From Proteobacteria bacterium SG_bin5 (lineage in GTDB: Bacteria; Pseudomonadota; Alphaproteobacteria; Sphingomonadales; Sphingomonadaceae): a stretch of 34,367 bases of DNA. The position numbers and the translations under genes are program-made. Below the pieces are notes generated by a model, which worked only from the letters and a program-made list of their open reading frames with translations, was not told where the DNA came from and did not search any database. Numbering within the stretch: the stretch's first letter is position 1; each line of letters begins with the position of its first letter. Below are positions 8,230-16,575 of the stretch, one piece after another. The DNA lies in the NCBI GenBank assembly GCA_002083475.1, contig LWDI01000097.1, positions 1-34,367 on the forward strand, read 5' to 3'.

Positions 8230-8559
8230 TCAGCGCGCCTCCGCCGTCGGCGCTTCGGCGAGTTTGTTCAACCGATCATATTGATCGCGCGATAGCGGTT
8301 TGCCGAGCAGACAGCCAGCCGCCAGATCCTCGGCCCAGACCACCGAGCCGAGCGCCGGCGCCATGCCGGGCAAGGTAAGCCACAGCATCGCGCCGTGGCG
8401 CAGCGGTTCGAACGTGTCGAGCGTCAACACGTTGCGCGAAAGCGCGCGCACCGCGCAGACGCGGCGCCGCGCGGCGGTTTCGGGGCGCGGGCGCGGGAAG
8501 CGGCCCTGGGCATTGGCCAGCGCCGGTTCGATCTCAGCCGTGAACAAGGCCCCCTTCAT
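8230..8559 (-). CDS. PilZ-domain protein (putative c-di-GMP receptor)
   Basis: A 109-residue single-domain protein. RRRVCAVRALSRNVLTLDTFEPLRHGAMLWLTLPG followed by GSVVWAEDLAAGCLLGKPLS fits the PilZ barrel (R..R..v..ls..G.....G..v.l.lPg....g.VvW....G..F..PL). The R-rich start is reminiscent of the c-di-GMP-binding RxxxR element, but the exact DxSxxG motif is weakened (ALSRNV), so ligand binding is uncertain. It lies downstream of a TTAA-N7-TTAAC box and a hairpin that separates it from rpmE. In this clade such small PilZ proteins link c-di-GMP to motility or surface traits; this is inference. Confidence 0.68.
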   Translation of the reverse strand: MKGALFTAEIEPALANAQGRFPRPRPETAARRRVCAVRALSRNVLTLDTFEPLRHGAMLWLTLPGMAPALGSVVWAEDLAAGCLLGKPLSRDQYDRLNKLAEAPTAEAR

Positions 8560-8586
8560 AGCCTAGGGAGCCTTAACCGAGGTTGG

Positions 8587-8601
8587 TTAATGCGCGTTTA
8601 A
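8587..8601 (-). promoter_or_regulatory. putative CtrA binding site
   Basis: Read on the minus strand this is TTAA-ACGCGCA-TTAA followed by C, an exact match to the alphaproteobacterial CtrA consensus TTAA-N7-TTAAC. It lies 28-42 bases upstream of the PilZ gene start. A further GGTTAA inverted half (with TTAACC about 10 bases apart) continues toward the gene. Occupancy by CtrA is inferred from the consensus only. Confidence 0.55.
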
Positions 8602-8605
8602 GCGT

Positions 8606-8629
8606 GGCGCCCGAGCATCGGCGGGCGCC
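8606..8629 (-). terminator. hairpin downstream of rpmE
   Basis: Perfect 8-bp arms GGCGCCCG (8606-8613) and CGGGCGCC (8622-8629) enclose an 8-base loop immediately after the rpmE stop. There is no clear T-run, so termination would be weak or factor-assisted. Confidence 0.4.
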
Positions 8630-8634
8630 GGCGC

Positions 8635-8865
8635 TTACTTCTTGCCGAGCGACAGGCCGCCGAAACGCTTGTTGAAGCGCGCGACTTGGCCGCCCGCGTC
8701 GACCAGCCGCTGGTTGCCGCCGGTCCAGGCGGGGTGCGACTTGGGATCGATTTCGAGCAGCATGACGTCGCCTTCCTTGCCCCAGGTCGAGCGCGTCTCG
8801 TAAGTGGTGCCGTCGGTCATCTGGATCTTGATCCAGTGATAATCGGGATGGGTATTGGTCTTCAC
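8635..8865 (-). CDS. rpmE: 50S ribosomal protein L31
   Basis: A 76-residue L31. The sequence MKTNTHPDYHWIKIQMTDG, then TYETRSTWGKEGDVMLLEID and HPAWTGG, is the alphaproteobacterial form; the C-terminal RFNKRFGGLSLGKK is conserved. It lacks the four zinc-binding cysteines of the C+ form, so it is a zinc-independent (C-) L31. Length and start are normal, and ATG 8865 is preceded by a GGAGCACCCCC ribosome site. It is transcribed away from the small membrane-protein gene at 9012. Confidence 0.96.
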   Translation of the reverse strand: MKTNTHPDYHWIKIQMTDGTTYETRSTWGKEGDVMLLEIDPKSHPAWTGGNQRLVDAGGQVARFNKRFGGLSLGKK

Positions 8866-9011
8866 GGGGGTGCTCCTGATGCCGCTGGTTACCGACCAGC
8901 GTGCGAGCGCGCGCCGCTAGCATAGCCGGGGAAGCGAAGCAACGGGCGGCGAATGGGAGCCCGCGGGTCGATCGCGCGTTGGCGCTTGCATCCGATCGAT
9001 GGAGACAGGCC

Positions 9012-9326
9012 ATGACGAACAAGAAACCCAAAGCCGCGCGCGCCCAGCGCAAGCCCGCCCAAGTCCAAGCCCCCCGCAAGCCCGCCGCCGATTCAGCCAA
9101 GCAACCGGCGTCGTCCGGCGGCTGGGGGCGCGCGGCGCTGCTCGGCGCGGCGGGCGCGGGCGTCGCGGCGCTGATCTATGCGCTCACCGGCAAGCGCGAC
9201 GCGCACGCGGCGGACGAGGATTGGCCCGCGCACCAAGTCGACGGCCGCAATTCGAGCGCCCAGTTCGACGCGCAAATCGCCGACGAAAACATGATCCCCG
9301 AGCGCGTGCCCGAGGCGATCGTTTAA
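9012..9326 (+). CDS. small Lys/Ala-rich membrane protein of unknown function
   Basis: 104 residues starting at ATG 9012 with GGAG eight bases upstream. The frame extends to 8901, but the upstream part overlaps the rpmE promoter region. Residues 1-38 are basic and Pro/Ala-rich (MTNKKPKAARAQRKP). Residues about 42-60 form one membrane segment (AALLGAAGAGVAALIYAL). The rest is a hydrophilic acidic tail (DEDWPAHQVDGRN through IPERVPEAIV). The cytoplasmic basic head with an acidic periplasmic tail is inferred from the positive-inside rule. I do not recognise a family. Confidence 0.7.
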   Translation: MTNKKPKAARAQRKPAQVQAPRKPAADSAKQPASSGGWGRAALLGAAGAGVAALIYALTGKRDAHAADEDWPAHQVDGRNSSAQFDAQIADENMIPERVPEAIV

Positions 9327-9424
9327 CGGTCGCTCGAACGGACCGACCAAGCCCTCGTCCCAGCCGCCCGCCTCGGTCCGCCTCCGCGCGTCCGACCACG
9401 AAGCGGTGGGCACGGCCCCTTTGG

Positions 9425-10147
9425 TCAACATTCTTTGATATGCCGTTTATATCCATAATGGGGCTGCCAGCCGTGCATACCTGCAGCTTTGATTGCGTTC
9501 CAAAGTGCGTCACCCACCATAGGACTATCGTATCCCGGACCATGATAGCGCCATTCAAACCATAGTGCGCGCTTACGAGCCTCTTCCGCTTTGACAACGA
9601 GATAGAAATCATTTTTGGCGTTACCGAACTTAAAGTTGGAGGGCGGCGTTAAACGCACGACATCCGATTTTGCCTCATCTACTACTTCGGCACGCGTACA
9701 GACGTTGAGCAACCAACGTTTGGCGGGATGGACGCTGCCGTCGGGTTGGATTAGTTCGAACGGCAGATATTGATGCACGCCAGGTTCGATCGACTCGATC
9801 AAGTCGATTACCCGCTCTGAAATCGCCCAACTGTCAAAGGGCGTTGACACAAGATCAACAATTTCCTCTTCATGTTGAACAAGCTGCGTTCGGAACGGTT
9901 GATCAGGAATTGGCCATCGCCAGCCCTCGAGTAAAGGCGGGTATTTGTAGCTGCCAAACCAGGGAAATTCGGGAACTCCCATCTTACCCTTATCCGGGCC
10001 AGCCAAATACCGCGCCTCGATTTCCAAGGCCAGTTGTTTGCCCATGGCCTCGAATCGCGTCATCTCGGCATCAATGGGTTTGTTTTCAGGTGACCAATAA
10101 GTACCGAGATCGGGGTCTTTATACTCACCGGTAACGAACCAAGCCAT
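9425..10147 (-). CDS. Imm11/DUF1629-like immunity-type protein
   Basis: 240 residues starting at ATG 10147 (MAWFVTGEYKDPDLG) with a GGGAGG site; the in-frame start at 10210 has no support. No signal or membrane segment. The stretch WAISERVIDLIESIEPGVHQYLPFELIQPDG with RWLLNVCTRAEVVDEAKSDV, and the end DALWNAIKAAGMHGWQ, resembles the Imm11 (MXAN_0049-type, DUF1629) layout: SerRvkdlLE..e..v.y.P.el....g..y...N.....d..e.S. Family knowledge: Imm11 proteins are immunity partners in polymorphic-toxin loci. No toxin gene is adjacent, so this would be an orphan. G+C is visibly lower than the neighbours, which suggests acquisition. The family call is from pattern memory. Confidence 0.5.
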   Translation of the reverse strand: MAWFVTGEYKDPDLGTYWSPENKPIDAEMTRFEAMGKQLALEIEARYLAGPDKGKMGVPEFPWFGSYKYPPLLEGWRWPIPDQPFRTQLVQHEEEIVDLVSTPFDSWAISERVIDLIESIEPGVHQYLPFELIQPDGSVHPAKRWLLNVCTRAEVVDEAKSDVVRLTPPSNFKFGNAKNDFYLVVKAEEARKRALWFEWRYHGPGYDSPMVGDALWNAIKAAGMHGWQPHYGYKRHIKEC

Positions 10148-10355
10148 CACATCGCCTCCCGCGCCCAAAGCCCGCGTCTGCCAAGCAGGTTTTTGCCGCG
10201 AAAAGCCCAAAGCTTTTGCTAACGCTCCAATCCCGGCCCGGCCAAATGCTCACATTGTTTTTGCACTCTATGGCCTTTTCCATGGCGCGCTCTGGTGCGC
10301 CTCTGCTCGCGATGGCGATGGCCGGAGCGTGTCCGCGCAGACCAACCAGCCGTCG

Positions 10356-11108
10356 TCAAGCGGCCAGAAAATCAGCGATCGCCGCGCCCAGCTCGGGCTT
10401 GGTCACCGCGCTCATGTGATTGCCCGGCACCGCCTGGAAACGCGCATCGGGGAGCGCGGCGGCGAGCGCCTCGGCCGAGCCATTGTCGCGATCGTCCGCG
10501 CCGCACAGCACGAGCACCGGCGGCGCGATGCGCGCGAGTTCGGCATCACTCGTCGAGACGAAACTATCGAGCAGATGGACGAGCGCCGCCGGATCGCCGC
10601 CGGTCGTCTTCAAAAAAGCCTGCGCCGCCCATTCGGGGGTGCCGCGCGCGAAGCCCGGCTCGGTGAGCACGCGGCGGAAGAAATCGATCCGCTGGCCGAC
10701 CGAGGTCACGCCTTCATAGCCCATCCCGCTCACCACCGCGCGGCGCGGGGTGGCGCCCATCGCGAGCATCCGCCCCGTCGTGCGCCCGCCGAGCGAATAG
10801 CCGCCCAGGTCGTAATCGGTCAGCCCCAGATGCGCGACCAGCGCGAGCCCGTCGCGCGCGAGCACGTCGAGCGGATAAGCGGCGCCGTCATGCGGCTTGC
10901 CGCTCATCCCATGCGCGCGCAGATCGGGCATGATCACGCGCAAGCCGCGCGCGGCGACGGCGGCGGCGTGGCCATATTTGATCCAGTTGGTCGCGGCGTC
11001 CGAGAAGAAGCCGTGGAGCAGCACGACCGCCCGCCCCTCGCCGAGTTCGTGCCAGGCGAGTTGGGTGCCATCGAAAGAGGCGAAACGGTGGGTGATGGGG
11101 TTGGTCAT
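10356..11108 (-). CDS. alpha/beta-fold hydrolase
   Basis: A 250-residue cytoplasmic hydrolase with no signal peptide. The nucleophile elbow is GYSLGG with S105. The oxyanion loop is LLHGFFSD near residue 32, the acidic residue is in CGADDRDNG (about 205-208) and the catalytic His is H231 in PGNHMSAV. The lid region is short. ATG 11108 follows AGGGACCAG. The overall pattern (DGTQLAWHELGEG, MPDLRAHGMSG) matches haloperoxidase/epoxide-hydrolase-type esterases. The substrate is unknown and neighbours give no pathway. Confidence 0.85.
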   Translation of the reverse strand: MTNPITHRFASFDGTQLAWHELGEGRAVVLLHGFFSDAATNWIKYGHAAAVAARGLRVIMPDLRAHGMSGKPHDGAAYPLDVLARDGLALVAHLGLTDYDLGGYSLGGRTTGRMLAMGATPRRAVVSGMGYEGVTSVGQRIDFFRRVLTEPGFARGTPEWAAQAFLKTTGGDPAALVHLLDSFVSTSDAELARIAPPVLVLCGADDRDNGSAEALAAALPDARFQAVPGNHMSAVTKPELGAAIADFLAA

Positions 11109-11144
11109 CTGGTCCCTAGTGGTTGATCATGAGCCGGCGCGCGC

Positions 11145-11558
11145 TCACGCGACCGCCTCTCGAAGCGTTCTTGCCATCGAGCGAAATTCGGTCAGTTCCA
11201 GCTTGCGAAGGAAGCGGTCGTCGGCGGTGACGAGCGGAAGGCCGAAATGTTCGGCGGCGGCCAAATAGACGCAGTCGTAGATGGCATGATCGAGCGCATA
11301 AGCGATTTCCAGAGCGCGGCCGATAAAGGCGTGTTCGTCCACAAGCGCTAGATAGCTCGGCAGCGTGGCCAGAACGTCGGCATGCGATATGGTCGGGTCG
11401 AACTGTTCACGCCGCGCCTTCTTCCACAACGCGTTGCCCACCTCGCTCGACACTAAATTGGGTGCCAATAGGTCATCCCGACGCAGCAAAGCCAAAGCGA
11501 GGTCGCTGTCGTCTTCGTGGACGAGCCATTTGAAGGCGACGCTCGCGTCGATAATCAC
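11145..11558 (-). CDS. PIN-domain ribonuclease toxin, VapC-like
   Basis: 137 residues from GTG 11558. Acidic PIN residues are D4 (MIIDASVAFKWL), E39 (NLVSSEVGNAL), D95 (HAIYDCVYLAAAE) and D113/D114 (LVTADDRFL), giving the Mg2+ site of a VapC/FitB RNase. The start overlaps the antitoxin stop (GTGA), so translation is coupled. Family knowledge: such toxins cut tRNA or rRNA, and the target cannot be predicted here. All four acidic positions are present, so it looks active. Confidence 0.88.
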   Translation of the reverse strand: MIIDASVAFKWLVHEDDSDLALALLRRDDLLAPNLVSSEVGNALWKKARREQFDPTISHADVLATLPSYLALVDEHAFIGRALEIAYALDHAIYDCVYLAAAEHFGLPLVTADDRFLRKLELTEFRSMARTLREAVA

Positions 11559-11803
11559 CGTGAGTCACGATCCTCGCGGATCAGCACCCAGCCAGGCGTT
11601 TGCGGCGCGCCAGGAACCCGCGCCGCGTCGGTCTTCGCCCAATTCGCCCGTACCAACGCCTGCTTTTCCTCGACGGTCAGCTTCGCGGCCTGCTGGATTG
11701 CTTCGCGCGCAAGTGCCTCGACAGAGATGTTCCGCGCCCGCGCCCGCACACGCAGCCGATCGAGGTCGGTCTCGTCGATTTCGCGAACTAAAATTTCAGC
11801 CAT
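11555..11803 (-). CDS. ribbon-helix-helix antitoxin, FitA-like
   Basis: 82 residues. The N-terminal AEILVREIDETDLDRLRVRARARNISVEALAREAI fits a FitA/Arc-type ribbon-helix-helix that binds the operator and presents a C-terminal tail to the toxin. Trp and Arg in the tail (RANWAKTDAAR, PGWVLIRED) may wrap the PIN active site. It precedes and overlaps the VapC-like gene by four bases, the classical antitoxin-first order. ATG 11803 is the only sensible start. Confidence 0.84.
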   Translation of the reverse strand: MAEILVREIDETDLDRLRVRARARNISVEALAREAIQQAAKLTVEEKQALVRANWAKTDAARVPGAPQTPGWVLIREDRDSR

Positions 11804-11836
11804 GTGCGCTGAAGTAGCATTTGGCGCTACCGTCCC

Positions 11837-12868
11837 TCAAGCCGCCTTCTTCAAATGCCGCCGCCCGAGCAGCTCGGCGATCTGCACCGCGTTGAGCGCC
11901 GCGCCCTTGCGCAGATTGTCGCTGACGCACCACAGCACCAGCCCATTCTCCACGGTCGGGTCCTCGCGCACGCGGCTCACGTAAGTCGCATATTCACCGA
12001 CGCATTCGACCGGCGTGACATAGCCGCCATCCTCGCGCTTATCGACCAGCATCACCCCCGGCGCCTCGCGCAGGATCCTTTGCGCTTGCTTGGCGCTGAT
12101 CTCGCGTTCGAATTCGATCGTGATCGCCTCCGAATGGCCGACGAACACCGGCACGCGCACGCAGGTCGCGACCACCTTGATCTTGGGATCGAGGATCTTC
12201 TTGGTCTCGACCACCATCTTCCACTCTTCCTTGGTGAAGCCATCGTCCAGGAAGGCGTCGATGTGCGGGATCAGGTTGAACGCGATCTGCTTGGTGAATT
12301 TCTTGGGCTCGGCTTGGTCACCGACGAAGATGTTGCGGCTCTGTTCGAACAACTCGTCCATCCCCGCCTTGCCCGCGCCCGACACCGATTGATAGGTCGA
12401 GACGACGACGCGCTTGATCCCGGCCGCGTCGTGCAGCGGCTTGAGCGCGACGACCATCTGCGCGGTCGAGCAATTGGGATTGGCGATGATGTTGCGCTTC
12501 CTATAGCCGTCGATCGCCTGCGGGTTCACCTCGGGCACGATCAGCGGCACGTCGGGGTCCATGCGGTAGAGCGAGGCATTGTCGATCACCGTGCAGCCCG
12601 CGGCGGCGAAGCGCGGCGCGTGCTGCTTCGAGCCTTCCGAGCCGATCGCGAACAGCGCGATGTCCCAGCCGGCGGGATCGAAATGCTCGATATTCTGGAC
12701 CTTGAGCATCCGCCCGGTGTCGCCGAACTCGATCTGATCGCCTTGGCTGCGCGCCGAGGCGAGCACGGCGATGTCCTTGATCGGAAATTCGCGCTCCGCC
12801 AGGATGTTGAGCATCTCGCGCCCGACATTGCCCGTCGCGCCCGCGACCACGATGCGATAACCGTCCAT
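11837..12868 (-). CDS. asd: aspartate-semialdehyde dehydrogenase
   Basis: 343 residues from ATG 12868 (MDGYRIVVAGATGNVG); a GTG four codons upstream is possible. It reduces beta-aspartyl phosphate to aspartate semialdehyde with NADPH for lysine/diaminopimelate, threonine and methionine synthesis. The NADP loop GATGNVG, the catalytic Cys (about C133, NPNCSTAQM) and the His of RVPVFVGHSEA (about H244, with R237 just before) are all intact. The C-terminal dimer block EYATYVSRVREDP is present. It is monocistronic here. The VapBC-type pair follows on the same strand after a short gap. Confidence 0.96.
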   Translation of the reverse strand: MDGYRIVVAGATGNVGREMLNILAEREFPIKDIAVLASARSQGDQIEFGDTGRMLKVQNIEHFDPAGWDIALFAIGSEGSKQHAPRFAAAGCTVIDNASLYRMDPDVPLIVPEVNPQAIDGYRKRNIIANPNCSTAQMVVALKPLHDAAGIKRVVVSTYQSVSGAGKAGMDELFEQSRNIFVGDQAEPKKFTKQIAFNLIPHIDAFLDDGFTKEEWKMVVETKKILDPKIKVVATCVRVPVFVGHSEAITIEFEREISAKQAQRILREAPGVMLVDKREDGGYVTPVECVGEYATYVSRVREDPTVENGLVLWCVSDNLRKGAALNAVQIAELLGRRHLKKAA

Positions 12869-12954
12869 TGTCCTCGTCACTCTATGGGAAAGCGTGGGAC
12901 ATAGGGCGCGGGTGGGGCGCGCTCAAGCGAGGATTGCGGATCGCGCCGACCCAG

Positions 12955-13041
12955 CCGTCACCCCGGACTTGGTCCGGGGTACCGCTTCCTTGCGCGGGTA
13001 GAAGAAGAAGCGGGACCTCGGCTCGGGGGCCGGGGTGACGG
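12955..13041. repeat. intergenic palindromic repeat, GTCACCCC family
   Basis: CCGTCACCCCGGACTTGGTC at the left is mirrored by GGCCGGGGTGACGG at the right, with an inner ACCGCTTC/GAAGCGGG pair. Same architecture as the copy at 3706. Lies between asd and the S9 peptidase gene, both on the minus strand. Confidence 0.75.
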
Positions 13042-13060
13042 TGTTCCTTTAGAGTCCGCC

Positions 13061-15271
13061 TCACTCCCCCTTGGGCATCCGCCGATCGAGAAAGCCCAGG
13101 ATCGTGCGCCACAGATGCTCGCTCACCCCAGGGCCGCCGACGCGGTGCGTCTGGCCGGGGTAGAACATCATCTCGAACGGCCGCCCCTCGGCCTGCATGC
13201 GGGCAGCGAAGGCGGTCGAGTGATCGAGCACGACGTTATCGTCCGACATGCCATGGATCAGCAGCAAAGGGTCGTTGATCTTGCCCGCGTCGACCAGCGC
13301 GTTGCTCGTGGCATAGGGCTCGGTCTTGGGGTCGCCCAGATAGCGTTCGGTATAATGGGTGTCGTAAAGTTCCCACTTCGTCACCGGCGCGCCAGCGATG
13401 CCGGCGGCGAACACGCCTGGCGCCTTCTCCAGCATCTTCAGCGTCATATAGCCGCCATAGGACCAGCCGAAGGTCGCGATCCGCTTTGGATCGACATAGG
13501 GTTGTTCCTTCAGGAACTTCGCGCCCGCCAGCTGATCGGCGACCTCGACCGAGCCCATCGCGCGGTAAATCTGGTCCTCGAACGCCTTGCCGCGATTATA
13601 CGAGCCGCGATTGTCGATCTGGAACCAGATATAGCCCTGGCCGACCAGATATTGCTGGAGCGCCCCGCCCCAGCTCCGCGTCACCTGCTGGCCGGTGCCG
13701 GGGCCGCCATAATGCTGGAAGAAGACGGGGTATTTCTTGCCCGGTTCGAGAGGTGGCGTGATCATCTCCCAATAGAGCGTGCTGCCGTCCTCGGCCTCGA
13801 GCGTGCCGAATTTGCGTTCGCGGTGGCCGGCGACATAGGAGTAATAGGGATGCCCCGGCTTCAGCGCATTCTCGCTGATCCAGGCGATGCGCGTGCCGCT
13901 GGTGTCGGCCAGATAGACTTGGGGCGGCTGATTGGGGTTGGACCGCGCGACGATCGCGCGCTGCGCGGCGCCGTCCATCGTCGCGCCGTGCCACCAGCCG
14001 CGCTCGGTGAGCCGGGTGAGTTCGCCGGGCCGGTTCAGGTCGAGCGCATAGAGATGCTGCTCCAACACATCGTCCTTGTTGCCGAGCAGATAGACGCGCC
14101 CCTTGGCCTCGTCGACGCCGGCGATCCCGGTCACCACCCAATCGCCCTGGGTCAGCCGCGTCCAATGCCCGTTCTTGAAACGGTAAAGCTGGCCAAAGCC
14201 CGAGCGTTCCGAGCGCCACAGCAGCGAGCCGTCGCGCATGAAATGATAGGCGTCGCTCAAATTGAGCCAGCTCTTCGCCCCGCTGCGTTCGGTGAACAGC
14301 ACGCGGCTCTTGCCCGTCGCGGGGTCGACCGCGAGCATGTCGAGCGTCTTCTGGTCGCGCGACTGGCGCTGAACGTAGAGCGTCTTGCCGTCGGGCGCCC
14401 AATCGACCCGGGCGAGGTAAATGTCGGGATCGGGCCCGAGATCGACCTTCACCCGCCCGCCGCCATCGGGGTTCATCACGTAAAGCTCGACCAGCGCATT
14501 GGGCGTGCCGGCGGCGGGATAGCGTTGATCGACGACCTTGGTACCGTCCGCCCCGATCGCCGCGCGGGTGACGATGCCGACCGTGCTCTCGTCGAACCGC
14601 TCGACCGCGATCCGGCTGTCGTCGGGCGACCACCAATAGCCGGTGCGCCGGTCCATTTCCTCCTGCGCGACGAACTCGGCCTCGCCCCAATGGACATTGG
14701 CCTTGCCGTCGCTGGTGATCGCGCGCGGCGCGCCGCCCATCGGCTGCACGACCAGATTCTGATCGCGCACGAAGCTGACGAAGCCGCCCTTGGGGCTGAT
14801 CGCGGGGTTGAGCTCGCTGTCGGGCGAATTGGTCAGCCGCTCGACCTGGCCGTTCAGCCGCGCGAGGTACAGGTCGCCGTCGAGCGGCACCAGGATCGCC
14901 TTGCCGTCGGGCGTCCACTCATAAGCGACGATGCCCTTGCTGCCGCCGATCCGCGCGCGTTCGCGCTGCATTTTCTCGGCCTCGGAAAGCTCGGCGCCCG
15001 AGCCGACCTTCTTCGAATCGACCAGCATCCATTCGCGCCCGGTCTTGGTGTCGAGCGCCCAAAGGTCGAGCCGCTCCTTCTCGTCGGCGCGGGGTTTCAG
15101 CGAGGTGAGCAAGGCGCCATCGGGCGACAGCCGCACCGCGCGCGGGGCCGAGCCCGAAAGTTCGGGGCTGGCGAACACACGTTCGAGGCTGAGCTTGGGC
15201 GCGTCCTCAGCCATGGCCGCGCCGCTCCAAGCAAGCGCCACCGCGCTCGCCACCCCGATCAACCCCCGCAT
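13061..15271 (-). CDS. secreted S9 family peptidase (dipeptidyl-peptidase IV-like)
   Basis: 736 residues from ATG 15271, which opens a signal peptide (MRGLIGVASAVALAWSGAAMA) with GGAGAG upstream; the longer frame adds 103 shadow residues. Residues about 45-470 form the beta-propeller (repeats such as RVDWAPDGKTLYVQRQSRD and EWTPDGKAILV). The C-terminal hydrolase has S604 in GWSYGGY, D677 in HGMSDDNV and H709 in GQTHRVG. The double Glu before the dipeptide pocket is probably in AEFVAQEEMDRRTGYWWS. Family role: release of N-terminal dipeptides, often X-Pro, from peptides in the periplasm. All catalytic residues are intact. Confidence 0.93.
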   Translation of the reverse strand: MRGLIGVASAVALAWSGAAMAEDAPKLSLERVFASPELSGSAPRAVRLSPDGALLTSLKPRADEKERLDLWALDTKTGREWMLVDSKKVGSGAELSEAEKMQRERARIGGSKGIVAYEWTPDGKAILVPLDGDLYLARLNGQVERLTNSPDSELNPAISPKGGFVSFVRDQNLVVQPMGGAPRAITSDGKANVHWGEAEFVAQEEMDRRTGYWWSPDDSRIAVERFDESTVGIVTRAAIGADGTKVVDQRYPAAGTPNALVELYVMNPDGGGRVKVDLGPDPDIYLARVDWAPDGKTLYVQRQSRDQKTLDMLAVDPATGKSRVLFTERSGAKSWLNLSDAYHFMRDGSLLWRSERSGFGQLYRFKNGHWTRLTQGDWVVTGIAGVDEAKGRVYLLGNKDDVLEQHLYALDLNRPGELTRLTERGWWHGATMDGAAQRAIVARSNPNQPPQVYLADTSGTRIAWISENALKPGHPYYSYVAGHRERKFGTLEAEDGSTLYWEMITPPLEPGKKYPVFFQHYGGPGTGQQVTRSWGGALQQYLVGQGYIWFQIDNRGSYNRGKAFEDQIYRAMGSVEVADQLAGAKFLKEQPYVDPKRIATFGWSYGGYMTLKMLEKAPGVFAAGIAGAPVTKWELYDTHYTERYLGDPKTEPYATSNALVDAGKINDPLLLIHGMSDDNVVLDHSTAFAARMQAEGRPFEMMFYPGQTHRVGGPGVSEHLWRTILGFLDRRMPKGE

Positions 15272-15441
15272 GTTCGCTCTCCATGGCTTTCCTTCGCGCC
15301 GCCTTATCGCGGCGGGGGCGAGCGCCGTAAAGCCCCGGCACGGTGCGACAAATCGCGACCAATTCGCGACCACCGAGCGAAACGCGCGCGACATTGCCGC
15401 GCGACGATGTTCTTCGAAGACATGATCGCGGGGGGAGAAGG

Positions 15442-16575
15442 ATGCGCGCGACACGCTTTCGATCGGGCCTGATGAGCGGCGCGCTGCTGCTCGCGGCATG
15501 TTCGCCGACGGGCGGCGGCGCCCCGATCGCGGCCACCCCCACGCCCTCCCCGGCCCCCGCGCCGGCTCCCGCCCCGACACCTGCCCCGACGCCCACGCCC
15601 AGCCCGAGCCCCAGTTTCGCGGCGATCCAGGCGGCGATCGATCGCAGCCCGGTCGCGAACGTCTATGTCGCGATCGGCACCCGCGCGGGCACCCTCTTCC
15701 GCTACCGAAAGGGCAATTTCGCGTCCGATGCGGTCACCCCGATCGCCTCGGCGAGCAAATTCCTGGCCGGCGTCACGATCATGCGCTTGGTCGAGCGCGG
15801 GGTGATGCGGCTCGGCGATAATCCGCAGCGATTTCTGAGCTATTGGACGAGTGACCCCGCCGATCCGCGCAGCCGCGTAACGCTCCAGCAATTGCTGAGC
15901 TTCACCTCGGGCTTCAATGCCGAGGAGACCGACCAGGGCTGTATCCGTGACGCGACCACGACGATCGCCGCCTGCGCGCAAAGCTATTATGCGCGTGGGC
16001 TGGGCTCGGCGCCGGGCACCGCGTTCAGCTATGGCCCGGCGCATCTCCAGATCGCCGCCGCGATGGCCGAGGCGGCGACCGGCAAGCCCTGGGCGCAATT
16101 GTTCCGCGAAGAAGTGGGCGCCGTCGCGGGGCTTAGCGCGCAAACGCTCTTCACCCTGCCGAGCAACACCAACCCGCGCGTCGCGGGCGGCGGCGTTTCG
16201 ACCGTCGATGATTATGCCCGCTTCCTCGACGCGCTGCTCGCCAATCGGCTGCTGAGCGACATCCCGACCTATATCGCCGATCGCACCGCGGGGCTGGCGG
16301 TGCTCAACACCCCCGACGTCACCATAGCGAACGGCGAATGGCATTATGCGCTCGCCGCCTGGCGCGAATGCGACGATCGGCCCTTTTCGGCGCGCTGCGC
16401 GAGCCAGCGGCTCGTCTCCAGCCCCGGCGCCTTCGGCTGGACGCCCTGGATCGATTACGACCGCGGCTATTGGGGGCTGATCGCGATGAACGAGGGGGTG
16501 AATGGCTCGATCGAAAGCGTGCGGCTCGAGCAGGAACTCCAGCCGCTGATCAATGCCTATCTCGGTCAGCCCTGA
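15442..16575 (+). CDS. serine hydrolase lipoprotein, beta-lactamase/S12 family
   Basis: 377 residues starting at ATG 15442, with GGGGGAGAAGG directly upstream. A lipobox (LLLAAC, Cys20) predicts a lipoprotein. A Pro/Thr/Ala linker (PTPSPAPAPAP-type, about 31-58) reaches the catalytic domain. S103-A-S-K106 is the SxxK motif, YGP in FSYGPAHLQ occupies the usual YxN position, and GGVSTVDDYARFLDAL and GAFGWTPWIDYDRGYWG are family blocks. It is probably an esterase or peptidase of the class C/penicillin-binding-protein fold. A true beta-lactamase is not supported because the YxN Asn is Pro. The start is divergent from the S9 peptidase. Its 3' end overlaps the convergent methyltransferase by 10 bases. 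Confidence 0.85.
   Translation: MRATRFRSGLMSGALLLAACSPTGGGAPIAATPTPSPAPAPAPAPTPAPTPTPSPSPSFAAIQAAIDRSPVANVYVAIGTRAGTLFRYRKGNFASDAVTPIASASKFLAGVTIMRLVERGVMRLGDNPQRFLSYWTSDPADPRSRVTLQQLLSFTSGFNAEETDQGCIRDATTTIAACAQSYYARGLGSAPGTAFSYGPAHLQIAAAMAEAATGKPWAQLFREEVGAVAGLSAQTLFTLPSNTNPRVAGGGVSTVDDYARFLDALLANRLLSDIPTYIADRTAGLAVLNTPDVTIANGEWHYALAAWRECDDRPFSARCASQRLVSSPGAFGWTPWIDYDRGYWGLIAMNEGVNGSIESVRLEQELQPLINAYLGQP

Noticed and set aside
13115..15472. 785-residue open frame antisense to the S9 peptidase
   Set aside because: It is a shadow frame: high GC leaves long antisense frames open. The S9 frame has a signal peptide, propeller repeats and an intact catalytic triad, while the antisense product has no recognisable domain.
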